From Prevotellaceae bacterium (lineage in GTDB: Bacteria; Bacteroidota; Bacteroidia; Bacteroidales; UBA932), in assembly GCA_031267155.1 (NCBI GenBank), contig JAIRZR010000027.1, positions 1-5,482 on the forward strand: a DNA stretch of 5,482 bases, written 5' to 3'. Within the stretch, counting starts at the first letter, position 1; each line of letters opens with the position of its first letter. Positions 1 through 5,482 of this stretch are shown here, piece after piece. The notes beneath the pieces were generated by a model. That model was not told the DNA's origin, ran no database searches, and worked only from the letters and a program-made list of their open reading frames with translations. Position numbers and translations under genes: made by a program.

Positions 1-1328
1 TAAACCGTATCAGCCATGTCCGTGTACATTCTGCCGTAATGGTGGAACATGCCGGGGGCAAAGGCTTGAATATGCACCTGCCTGTCCCAGGGCGGAGCGG
101 GACGGTTTGTCCTGTCGCACATCATTTCGTGGGCAAAACAGAAGGCGTCGGGATTGTCGTGCGAGAGGTATTCGTACCGTCCCGTGGACTTGCCGCCGTA
201 AGTAAATTCATGCCAGCCGACCGGATAGACGCCTGTGAGGTTTTTCTTCAGCGCCTCCGGACGGTAGTGGGCTGCGAGCATGTTTCCCGCTCTCTCGCTG
301 TCGCCCAGCCATGTGTATGCATATAGCGACCAGCCTGCCGCGCCGTAGGTAAACGGTCGCTGGTTCCACGGCTGAACGTCTATCTGGCGAGCGTCTCCAT
401 GAAAGTGATACGCTGAGGCCGCATTGGATGTAATTGTGCCGAACTGACATTCGCCTGGCAGATTGCTCGACGAGCCGGCAGTGCATTGAAGCCAGTGCAG
501 CGAGCGGTAGAATGTGCGCGCATAGAGACCGTCGGGAAGGATGATGACGCCCAGCGACTGCCAGAGGCTCTTCCATTTCCGGATGTGATCCTGCCTTAAA
601 TCGTCGACTGCGGCAATGCGTGGGTCGGGAAGCGGTGAATGTTCTGCCGTCACTTTCAGGCTCAGCACGATTTCGAGCGTTTCTCCCGCCGGGACATTTA
701 CGTGGATATCCCTGGAATCCGGGAAAGCGGGCATGTTCAGCGGGATATTCGATTGCAGGAAATAGTGCAGGCAAGTGAACGAGCCTTCGCGCGACAGGGC
801 GTAGATGCTTCTGTCCGTCCGGCGTTCAAGCCTCATTTCGAAGCGTCCGAGGTCGATATTGCAGCTCAGGCGGTTTTTACCGCGATTGCTCAGGCGGTAC
901 ACCATCAAGTCCTTTTCCGCCTGCGAAAAGAACATTTCCGAATGATAGGCGCCGTCGGCATAGCCCGCATCGGTGCTCAGGATACCGCTCTCAAGGCTGT
1001 ACGTCTGGCGACAGGATTCGGGCTTGCGTCCCGAAAATTGCGACATGCCGAGCATCATCCCCGGACCGAACACGCGCCGGTCTTCGCCGAGAAACAGATC
1101 GTTCACTTCGATGTTGTATATCCCGCGTCCCAGAGGATCCATCAGTCCTCCCATGGCTGTATTGCCCGACAGTACCGGATAGTTCGTTTCGCTGTATCCG
1201 TCGTACACGATGGCATACTTGCTCAGCTCGCCGGCTAACTTTTCGTAAATATCTTCCTCCGCATGAAGCATGACACCGATACCGAATATAAGGATTACTG
1301 CCATGTTTGATTTTCGTAATATGTCCAT
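1..1328 (-). CDS. Secreted six-hairpin glycosidase-like protein (N-terminal 442 residues, gene truncated by window edge)
   Basis: The reading frame is open from an ATG at 1328-1326 to the left edge, giving 442 codons with no stop; the C-terminus lies outside. The N-terminus MDILRKSN followed by a hydrophobic stretch and LHA|EED reads as a signal peptide (about residues 1-23), so the product is probably periplasmic or outer-membrane associated. Residues about 24-235 look like a beta-rich N-terminal domain (GNTAMGGLMDPLGRG at 55-69). A helical linker (DDLRQDHIRKWKSLWQS, 242-258) precedes an alpha-helical part containing YHFHGDARQIDVQPWNQ (307-323). This order and the HGD..x..D.Q..W motif resemble (alpha/alpha)6 glycosidases of the GH65/GH95 type; the assignment is by eye and the exact family and substrate are unknown. 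Putative catalytic residues probably lie in the missing part or cannot be assigned. A well-formed promoter at 1371-1401 and a purine-rich stretch just before the ATG support this start; an internal ATG at codon 9 would shorten the signal peptide. Confidence 0.85.
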   Translation of the reverse strand, partial: MDILRKSNMAVILIFGIGVMLHAEEDIYEKLAGELSKYAIVYDGYSETNYPVLSGNTAMGGLMDPLGRGIYNIEVNDLFLGEDRRVFGPGMMLGMSQFSGRKPESCRQTYSLESGILSTDAGYADGAYHSEMFFSQAEKDLMVYRLSNRGKNRLSCNIDLGRFEMRLERRTDRSIYALSREGSFTCLHYFLQSNIPLNMPAFPDSRDIHVNVPAGETLEIVLSLKVTAEHSPLPDPRIAAVDDLRQDHIRKWKSLWQSLGVIILPDGLYARTFYRSLHWLQCTAGSSSNLPGECQFGTITSNAASAYHFHGDARQIDVQPWNQRPFTYGAAGWSLYAYTWLGDSERAGNMLAAHYRPEALKKNLTGVYPVGWHEFTYGGKSTGRYEYLSHDNPDAFCFAHEMMCDRTNRPAPPWDRQVHIQAFAPGMFHHYGRMYTDMADTV

Positions 1329-1370
1329 TTCTTCTGATTTTCTTAAATTATCGATACAAATTAACAGGCG

Positions 1371-1401
1371 CAAAGTTATATGAAATTTTCGGATGAACAA
1401 A
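1371..1401 (-). promoter_or_regulatory. Bacteroidetes-type promoter for the glycosidase-like gene
   Basis: Read on the minus strand, TTTG (1401-1398) is followed by 19 bases and TAACTTTG (1378-1371). This matches the Bacteroidetes primary sigma-factor consensus TTTG-N19~21-TAnnTTTG. Transcription would start near 1365 and leave a leader of roughly 37 bases before the ATG at 1328. Confidence 0.8.
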
Positions 1402-1480
1402 AAGGCGCTGCTATTAAGGGATAAAAAATAAATAACATATAAATGTTTATACAGTGCGCGGGTTAAAATTGTGAGGTAAA

Positions 1481-1563
1481 AATGTAGAGATGCTTCACAT
1501 CTTTTTGACGCCGTAGGCGTCTGATGTCGATAACCCCGGGCAAGCGAAGCGCAGCCCGGGGTA
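1481..1563 (+). repeat. Hairpin module B, copy 1 (inside the MITE-like element)
   Basis: These 83 bases align with 5155-5236, with about 12 differences including one gap. The module has two hairpins: GACGCC-GTA-GGCGTC (1507-1521), and CCCCGGGC (1534-1541) paired with GCCCGGGG (1554-1561) across a 12-base loop. The second hairpin recurs inverted at 1641-1683. The appearance is that of a dispersed palindromic repeat, not a gene. Confidence 0.75.
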
Positions 1564-1640
1564 AGCTATTGCACTCCAGAACTGCGAAGTAGTTCAAGCT
1601 TGCGCTTGATTCAAGTCCTTACGGAGTTGTGACGGAGAGG

Positions 1641-1683
1641 AGCTTTACCCCCGAACTGCGCCTGCGGCTTGTTCGGGGTTATC
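1641..1683 (-). repeat. Inverted, diverged copy of the second hairpin of module B
   Basis: On the minus strand this reads GATAACCCCGAACAAGCC... and ends in GGGGGTAAAGCT, matching 1529-1567 on the plus strand (GATAACCCCGGGCAAGCG...GGGGTAAGCT). The stem is CCCCGAAC (1649-1656) with GTTCGGGG (1671-1678). Relative to 1534-1561 two stem positions on each arm changed from GG/CC to AA/TT, so pairing is kept. Confidence 0.65.
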
Positions 1684-1796
1684 CATCTTAAACTCCTTAC
1701 GAAGTTTGTCCGCAATGCACAAAATGCCCCGCGCACTGTATAATGTCACAAATTTAATTGCTGAAATAAAATTGCCATGTCCAATTGCCCGCAGGG

Positions 1797-2134
1797 TGGG
1801 CTGTCAAAAATGTTTATATTAACAAAAATAAGTTCCCCCATATTTTTTCATTAAATTTCTTTTTTGAGCGAACAGGGTTGTTGGAATCTTTTCCTTACGC
1901 CATTCTTTTATATCCCTGATTATATTACTTTCCATTGCTATCTCCAGTACTTTAGCCGGCCTTACCCTTGTGTTAATAATGCCGTTTTTTGACTACGCCG
2001 AATTTCGTTTCGGAGCCATCTTATCGCCCCAAAATAAACATAGGATTGCGTGTTAAGCCCGCAAATGACGGCAACAAAAGGTCAAGCCCGCAATGGCGCC
2101 TTCTCAAAATAATATTTTACCGGAAAAAATTTAT
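1797..2134. other. Intergenic stretch upstream of lptD with little recognisable content
   Basis: Apart from the possible minus-strand remnant at 1819-1992, the only structure seen is a short direct repeat AAGCCCGCAA at 2055-2064 and 2084-2093 (29-base spacing). No RNA gene or terminator is evident, and there is no convincing coding frame on the plus strand. Confidence 0.4.
1819..1992 (-). pseudogene. Possible remnant of an unrecognised small protein gene
   Basis: A minus-strand frame is open from just after a TAG (1995-1993) to a TAA (1821-1819), 57 sense codons. It contains an ATG at 1935-1933 that would give a 38-residue peptide starting MESNIIRDIKEWRKEK and ending KKYGGTYFC. The amphipathic, charged composition (RPAKVLEIAMESNIIRDIKEWRKEK) is protein-like and unlike the surrounding AT-rich DNA. 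There is no clear ribosome binding site or promoter and I recognise no family. It may be the 3' end of a decayed gene, a real small protein, or chance. Confidence 0.2.
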
Positions 2135-2165
2135 TTTGCTGTTCGTTGAAATTTGATTAGTTTTG
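2135..2165 (+). promoter_or_regulatory. Bacteroidetes-type promoter for lptD
   Basis: TTTG (2135-2138), 19 bases, then TAGTTTTG (2158-2165) fits the Bacteroidetes consensus with the same spacing as the promoter of the divergent gene. Transcription would begin around 2169-2172. That excludes the TTG at 2163, which lies inside the box, as the translation start, and leaves only a few bases before the ATG at 2175. Confidence 0.8.
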
Positions 2166-2174
2166 CGTGCTTTT

Positions 2175-4886
2175 ATGGTACAGATAAAGTATAACAGATT
2201 AGGAAATTGCCTGGCAGACTATTTGTTCGGAAAATATGGCAGGCTTATCTTTGCAATGTTGATTGTAAGGGTATTGTGTGTTATTACACTCAGCGCTCAG
2301 GTGATAAAAATGCCTGAAAAGAAAGATGAAAAAGCTGTGGATACCACCGTCCGTGCTGTTATGGATTCGTCGCAAATGACAAAAAAGGGCGCTTTTCAGG
2401 ATCCGATAAGCTATTCTGCCAAAGATTCCCTGTGCTATATTTTTCTCGACAGCGATACGACAATTCACATGTATGGAGAAGCAAATGTGAAGTCCCTCAG
2501 CATGGAAATTACTGCCGGATACATCGAAGGCTCCAAGAAGGACGGGGAGATTTTCGGACAGGGATATGCCGATTCCACGGGAAGCTTGCAGGAGAAGCCT
2601 GTTTTCAAGGACGGAAGCGAGCAGTTCGAAATGGAGACGCTAAAGTACAACTTTCTATCGAGGAAAGCCCGTATAATAAACATCAACACCCATCAGGGCG
2701 ACGGACTTCTGTATGGAGACGTGTCCAAGCGCATGCCCGACAATTCCACCTTTATCAGGGGAGCAAAATATACCACATGCGATGCTCCCAATCCCCACTT
2801 CTACATACGGATGACACGTGGAAAAATTGTCGACAAGCCAAGCAGATACATCTATTTCGGGCCCTCATTCCTTGTAATCGAGGATGTGCCTTTTCCATTG
2901 ATAATACCTTTCGGCTTTTTCCCGCAGCAGTCGGGGCGTTCGTCGGGAATACGCATGCCCTCGTATGGCGAAGAGGTGGCGAGGGGATTCTTTCTGCGCA
3001 ACCTTGGCTACTATTTTGCAATCGGGGAACACATGGATCTTGACCTTTCGGGAGACTATTATACCCTGGGATCATGGGCTTTGCGTTCGGCTTCGAGATA
3101 TACCAAACGCTACAAGTTCGACGGCAGTTTCAACATGCAGTATGCATTCAACACGACGGGCGAAAAAGGCTCGGCGGACTATTCGTCGGCTACGACCTTT
3201 TCGGTACAGTGGAGTCACCGGCAATCTCCCAAAGCCCGTCCGGGAACAAATTTTTCGGCAAATGTAAATTTCTCTTCCGCAAACAACAACCTCTACAACA
3301 ATAACGCCGCCCACAATCCGTATCAAAATATCAACAACACGATAAGCTCCAGCATTTCATACTCGCGCGCCTGGCAGGGTTCTCCCTTCAATCTCTCGGT
3401 GAACGCAAATCACAGCCAGAACATGAGGGACAGCACCTATTCCGTAACTTTCCCGAACCTGACACTTTCGATGTCGCGCATCTATCCCTTTGCAAAAAAG
3501 GAAAGAGTTGGCAAAAAAGCCCTGTACGAGGACATTTCGCTCACATACGGCGCAGCATTCGACAACAAAGTCGCGTTCAAGTCAACGGAACTCTCGCAGC
3601 CCGGTTTTGCCAAAAAGATAAACAACGGATTGAACCACAATCTTAACATAGGCCTGCCGAATGTCCCGATATTGAAGTACATCAACCTTTCTCCAACGAT
3701 ACGCTACGGTACGAAATGGTATTTCAAGTCGATAGAAAAACACTGGGACAGCATAAGCCGAAGGGTGATAACCGATACCGCAGATGCATTCAGCAAGTTT
3801 GGGATGGTTCATGAATACGGCTTTTCCGCTTCGCTCAATACCCAGATATACGGACTGGTTAAATTCGGGAAGGGGAGCAGGATTGAGGCGATAAGACATG
3901 TGATGAAACCTTCGGTCAGCTTTTCGTACAATCCCGATCTGAGGAAACGCTTCAACGGTTACCGCACGGTTCAGAGGGATACTCTGGGAAATATGGAGGA
4001 ATACAATATCTTTCAGGGTCAGCCCTACGGATATCCGACACAGCAGAAAAGCGGGTCGATAACTTTTTCGCTGGGAAACAATCTGGAAATGAAGGTAAGA
4101 AACGATAAGGATACGACCGGCGCAAAGAAGGTGGCGCTGCTGAATACTTTCGATATCAGCGCTTCGTACAATCTGCTGGCGGATTCGATGAATCTGTCGA
4201 ATATCTCGTTTTCGGGAACTACAAATCTGCCAGGACAGACATCTCTAACATTTCGTTTTACTCTCGACCCGTATTCGATAAACGAACGCGGAACAAGAAT
4301 CAACAAGTTCCACTGGACGGAGAAAAAGGGACTTAACATAGGCCGCCTGACGGATTTCAGCCTTTCGTTCGGCTACTCGTTCAGCGGCGGGAAAGGCACG
4401 GACAAGAAAACCGACAGGCAGGCAAACGACGGGAGAGATAAAAATCAGGGCGAGGAGCAGCACGATGATCACGATCACGGCGAACATGATCGTTCAAACG
4501 CTTTTAATCCTTTTGTGTATGAGCCGTTCGCCGTTCCGTGGAGCGTGTCGTTCAACTATTCCTATACCTATAATAAAAGGTATAATTACACCGGAGGGAG
4601 ACTGTTTACAAATCACAATCACATGCAGACCCTGGGCTTCAATGGAAGTGTTACGCCTACAAAGAACTGGGATATAAGAATAAACAGCGGTTTCGATTTC
4701 AAAACAATGGGGCTAACCACGACCCAAATCAGTATAGCCCGGCAACTGCACTGTTTCGATTTTTCATTCAACTGGACGCCTCTTGGCAGATATCAGAGCT
4801 GGAGCTTCAAAATCGGAATACGCTCGTCGATGTTGAGCGATGTCCTGAAATACGACAAGCAGTCAAGCTATTTTGACAATATGTAA
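2175..4886 (+). CDS. lptD: LPS-assembly outer-membrane protein LptD (Bacteroidetes type)
   Basis: LptD is the outer-membrane beta-barrel that, with the lipoprotein LptE, inserts lipopolysaccharide into the outer leaflet after transport across the periplasm. From the ATG at 2175 the product has 903 residues. A signal peptide with a long basic n-region ends near SAQ (residue 41). Residues about 77-225 form the OstA/LptA-like beta-jellyroll (IHMYGEANVKSLSMEI, then FKDGSEQFEMETLKYNFLSRKARI). Residues 241-264 (PLIIPFGFFPQQSGRSSGIRMPSYG) match the conserved transition into the barrel seen in LptD proteins. The remainder alternates aromatic and polar residues as barrel strands do (for example NFSANVNFSS, WSVSFNYSYTY). 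A charged, His-rich insertion lies at 740-774. The gene is monocistronic here: a promoter stands directly upstream and no gene follows in the same direction for 600 bases. A TTG at 2163 would add 4 residues but overlaps the promoter; an ATG at 2256 is an alternative that gives a shorter signal peptide. Confidence 0.92.
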   Translation: MVQIKYNRLGNCLADYLFGKYGRLIFAMLIVRVLCVITLSAQVIKMPEKKDEKAVDTTVRAVMDSSQMTKKGAFQDPISYSAKDSLCYIFLDSDTTIHMYGEANVKSLSMEITAGYIEGSKKDGEIFGQGYADSTGSLQEKPVFKDGSEQFEMETLKYNFLSRKARIININTHQGDGLLYGDVSKRMPDNSTFIRGAKYTTCDAPNPHFYIRMTRGKIVDKPSRYIYFGPSFLVIEDVPFPLIIPFGFFPQQSGRSSGIRMPSYGEEVARGFFLRNLGYYFAIGEHMDLDLSGDYYTLGSWALRSASRYTKRYKFDGSFNMQYAFNTTGEKGSADYSSATTFSVQWSHRQSPKARPGTNFSANVNFSSANNNLYNNNAAHNPYQNINNTISSSISYSRAWQGSPFNLSVNANHSQNMRDSTYSVTFPNLTLSMSRIYPFAKKERVGKKALYEDISLTYGAAFDNKVAFKSTELSQPGFAKKINNGLNHNLNIGLPNVPILKYINLSPTIRYGTKWYFKSIEKHWDSISRRVITDTADAFSKFGMVHEYGFSASLNTQIYGLVKFGKGSRIEAIRHVMKPSVSFSYNPDLRKRFNGYRTVQRDTLGNMEEYNIFQGQPYGYPTQQKSGSITFSLGNNLEMKVRNDKDTTGAKKVALLNTFDISASYNLLADSMNLSNISFSGTTNLPGQTSLTFRFTLDPYSINERGTRINKFHWTEKKGLNIGRLTDFSLSFGYSFSGGKGTDKKTDRQANDGRDKNQGEEQHDDHDHGEHDRSNAFNPFVYEPFAVPWSVSFNYSYTYNKRYNYTGGRLFTNHNHMQTLGFNGSVTPTKNWDIRINSGFDFKTMGLTTTQISIARQLHCFDFSFNWTPLGRYQSWSFKIGIRSSMLSDVLKYDKQSSYFDNM
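4392..4496 (+). other. Charged, His/Asp-rich low-complexity insertion in LptD
   Basis: Residues 740-774 (2175 start) switch from Lys/Arg/Asp (GTDKKTDRQANDGRDKN) to an acidic His-rich run, HDDHDHGEHD at 763-772 (4461-4490), with no barrel-strand alternation. It sits between predicted strands (GRLTDFSLSFGYSFSGG and WSVSFNYSYTY), so it is probably an exposed loop or a periplasmic turn. Metal binding is possible from composition but unproven. Confidence 0.6.
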
Positions 4887-5056
4887 TGTCAGGAGTTAGA
4901 AAATTATTTCTCTTAGGAACTGTCGAAAAATAAACCGACTATTATATTTCTCTGCAAGACACTAAATATCAATCGAAAGTATCTATGTCCTGCAAGACGC
5001 CCCGTCTCTGTTGATCAAGTTGGCCGTCTCTGTCGCACAGAATGCTTAGAGATGCG
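4887..5056. other. Non-coding stretch after lptD; short direct repeats only
   Basis: No coding frame or convincing rho-independent terminator is visible; the only hairpin near the lptD stop (around 4898-4911, AGAAA/TTTCT) is weak. Two short direct repeats occur: CTGCAAGAC at 4952-4960 and 4990-4998, and CCGTCTCTGT at 5002-5011 and 5024-5033. Confidence 0.4.
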
Positions 5057-5120
5057 AAATAAATAACATATAAATGTTTAATGTCACAAATTTAATTGCC
5101 ATGCCCAATTGCCCGTAGGG
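5057..5120. repeat. Dispersed repeat A, copy 2 (uninterrupted)
   Basis: It matches 1426-1449 joined directly to 1741-1796, with two base differences and one 14-base gap. The junction TTTAATGTC (5077-5085) has one TA where copy 1 holds the 291-bp insertion. It lies about 3.6 kb from copy 1 in direct orientation. Confidence 0.8.
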
Positions 5121-5154
5121 CGCCCGACGTAGCTTCTATGCTCATCCCTTTTGC

Positions 5155-5236
5155 AATGCAGAGATGTTCCGCGTCTTTTAACGCCGTAGGCGTCTGATGT
5201 GGATAAGCCCGTGCAAGCAAAGCGCAGCTCGGGGTA
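5155..5236 (+). repeat. Hairpin module B, copy 2
   Basis: It aligns with 1481-1563. The first hairpin is intact (ACGCC-GTA-GGCGT, 5181-5193). The second is decayed: GCCCGTGC (5207-5214) against GCTCGGGG (5227-5234) has two non-pairing positions. No TACAGTGCGCGGG terminal repeat flanks this copy, so it is not a complete copy of the 291-bp element. Confidence 0.7.
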
Positions 5237-5252
5237 CGTATAACTCTCCGAA

Positions 5253-5272
5253 ACAACTCCGCAAGGTGTTGT
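5253..5272. repeat. Hairpin with GCAA tetraloop
   Basis: ACAACTCC (5253-5260) pairs with GGTGTTGT (5265-5272) with one T-T mismatch around a GCAA loop. There is no T-run after it, so it does not read as a standard terminator; it belongs to the same palindrome-rich block as module B. Confidence 0.5.
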
Positions 5273-5293
5273 GGGTGTCCAAAAAGCCCCTCT

Positions 5294-5321
5294 CCCCCGT
5301 TTTTTTTGGGGGGGGGGGGGG
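5294..5321. repeat. C5-G-T8-G14 homopolymer block
   Basis: Five C (5294-5298), one G (5299), eight T (5300-5307) and fourteen G (5308-5321) follow one another. The C-run could pair with part of the G-run, with the T-run in the loop. A 14-base G-run is expected to slip during replication and is also a common sequencing or assembly error site. Confidence 0.7.
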
Positions 5322-5372
5322 ACATTTCGGGTAGCCCATGGTCGATAACATTTTTGCATGTGAGTGTCGGCA

Positions 5373-5386
5373 TAATTTCGAAATTA
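5373..5386. promoter_or_regulatory. Perfect 14-bp palindrome, possible operator
   Basis: TAATTTCGAAATTA is fully self-complementary. It lies about 52 bases upstream of the -33-like box of the promoter at 5438-5468. A dimeric regulator site is a plausible but untested reading. Confidence 0.25.
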
Positions 5387-5398
5387 CAGGCAGAACAT

Positions 5399-5416
5399 TT
5401 CCCGTAAAAGCGGGAA
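5399..5416. promoter_or_regulatory. Inverted repeat just upstream of the rightward promoter
   Basis: TTCCCG (5399-5404) and CGGGAA (5411-5416) flank six bases, TAAAAG. It ends 21 bases before the -33-like box at 5438. With no following T-run, an operator is as likely as a terminator. Confidence 0.25.
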
Positions 5417-5437
5417 TCAACAAATATTTAAATTACT

Positions 5438-5468
5438 GTTGTATATGTCAAAAAAAGTATTACCTTTG
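5438..5468 (+). promoter_or_regulatory. Bacteroidetes-type promoter for a gene beyond the right edge
   Basis: GTTG (5438-5441, one mismatch to TTTG), 19 bases, then TACCTTTG (5461-5468) matches the consensus with the same spacing as the other two promoters in this window. The start site would be near 5472-5475. The gene it serves lies outside the window. Confidence 0.7.
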
Positions 5469-5482
5469 CACGGTCAAACAAT

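Larger units (their letters stand above)
1450..1740. mobile_element. 291-bp MITE-like element with terminal inverted repeats and TA duplication
   Basis: The ends are TACAGTGCGCGGG (1450-1462) and CCCGCGCACTGTA (1728-1740), a perfect 13-bp inverted repeat, or 15 bp if the flanking TA is included. TA dinucleotides flank both ends (1448-1449 and 1741-1742). The uninterrupted repeat A copy at 5057-5120 has a single TA at the same point (5079-5080), so the insertion and the TA duplication can be seen directly. The interior has no credible coding frame but many hairpins (1507-1521, 1534-1561, 1594-1609, 1649-1678). Short length, perfect ends, TA target and no transposase fit a non-autonomous element mobilised by an IS630/Tc1-mariner type transposase; the family assignment is inference. 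Confidence 0.75.
1426..1796. repeat. Dispersed repeat A, copy 1, split by the 1450-1740 element
   Basis: The left part (1426-1449) is identical over 24 bases to 5057-5080. The right part starts with 20 bases (1741-1760) identical to 5079-5098, and 1771-1796 matches 5095-5120 with two differences. Copy 1 carries an extra 14 bases between two ATTG motifs (1757-1774) that copy 2 lacks, as expected from slippage between short direct repeats. The central break is the inserted element at 1450-1740. Both copies lie in the same orientation, on either side of lptD. The function is unknown; no protein frame is apparent. Confidence 0.8.

Noticed and set aside
39..1238. Plus-strand open frames of 69-199 codons and a minus-strand frame at 208-774
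   Set aside because: All are shadows of the minus-strand glycosidase-like gene, whose frame is continuous over 442 codons with a signal peptide and a promoter.
1507..1678. Hairpins as rho-independent terminators or a CRISPR array
   Set aside because: No hairpin is followed by a T-run, and no regularly spaced identical repeats with unique spacers are present. They are better explained as internal structure of the mobile element.
2163..2174. TTG at 2163 as the lptD start codon
   Set aside because: It lies inside the TAGTTTTG promoter box, upstream of the expected transcription start, so it would not be in the mRNA.
2199..4677. Numerous open frames of 67-203 codons on both strands inside lptD
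   Set aside because: They lie entirely within the lptD frame, which explains the sequence with recognisable LptD motifs.
4952..5033. Short direct repeats CTGCAAGAC and CCGTCTCTGT as an iteron or array
   Set aside because: Each occurs only twice at different spacings, too few to support an origin or regulatory array.
5084..5423. Three overlapping minus-strand reading frames of 81-93 codons in different frames
   Set aside because: They run through repeat A, hairpin module B and the homopolymer block, give proline runs from the poly-G tract, and have no ribosome binding site or promoter. They are translations of repeats.

Overview
The window comes from a Bacteroidota bacterium, most likely of the order Bacteroidales. 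The base for this is direct. Three places carry the Bacteroidetes-type primary promoter (TTTG-like box, exactly 19 bases, then TAnnTTTG). The one complete gene encodes an LptD outer-membrane protein of the Bacteroidetes kind. Ribosome binding sites are weak, as is usual in that phylum. The genus cannot be named from the sequence alone.

Layout: (1) Positions 1-1328, minus strand, hold the first 442 codons of a secreted six-hairpin-glycosidase-like protein; the gene runs off the left edge. (2) Positions 1329-2174 form an 846-base divergent intergenic region. It has a promoter for each flanking gene, and between them a dispersed repeat (called A here) split by a 291-bp palindrome-rich element at 1450-1740. 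That element has 13-bp perfect terminal inverted repeats and a TA duplication, and looks like a MITE. A possible gene remnant and some featureless AT-rich DNA follow. (3) Positions 2175-4886, plus strand, hold lptD, the LPS-assembly outer-membrane protein. (4) Positions 4887-5482 are non-coding. They hold a second, uninterrupted copy of repeat A, a second copy of the hairpin module found inside the MITE, a 14-G homopolymer, two palindromes and a promoter firing rightward into a gene beyond the window.

The two genes are divergently transcribed from separate promoters and do not form an operon. Both products belong to the cell envelope: one is an exported glycan-active protein, the other the outer-membrane translocon for lipopolysaccharide or lipooligosaccharide. 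The sequence shows no functional link beyond that.

The most informative observation is that the second copy of repeat A (5057-5120) serves as an empty-site control for the insertion in the first copy. The element boundaries and the TA duplication can therefore be read directly. Within the element, two oppositely oriented hairpin modules differ by paired changes that keep base pairing, which suggests that the folded structure matters. I see no CRISPR array, rRNA, tRNA, toxin-antitoxin pair, defence gene or new multi-gene system.
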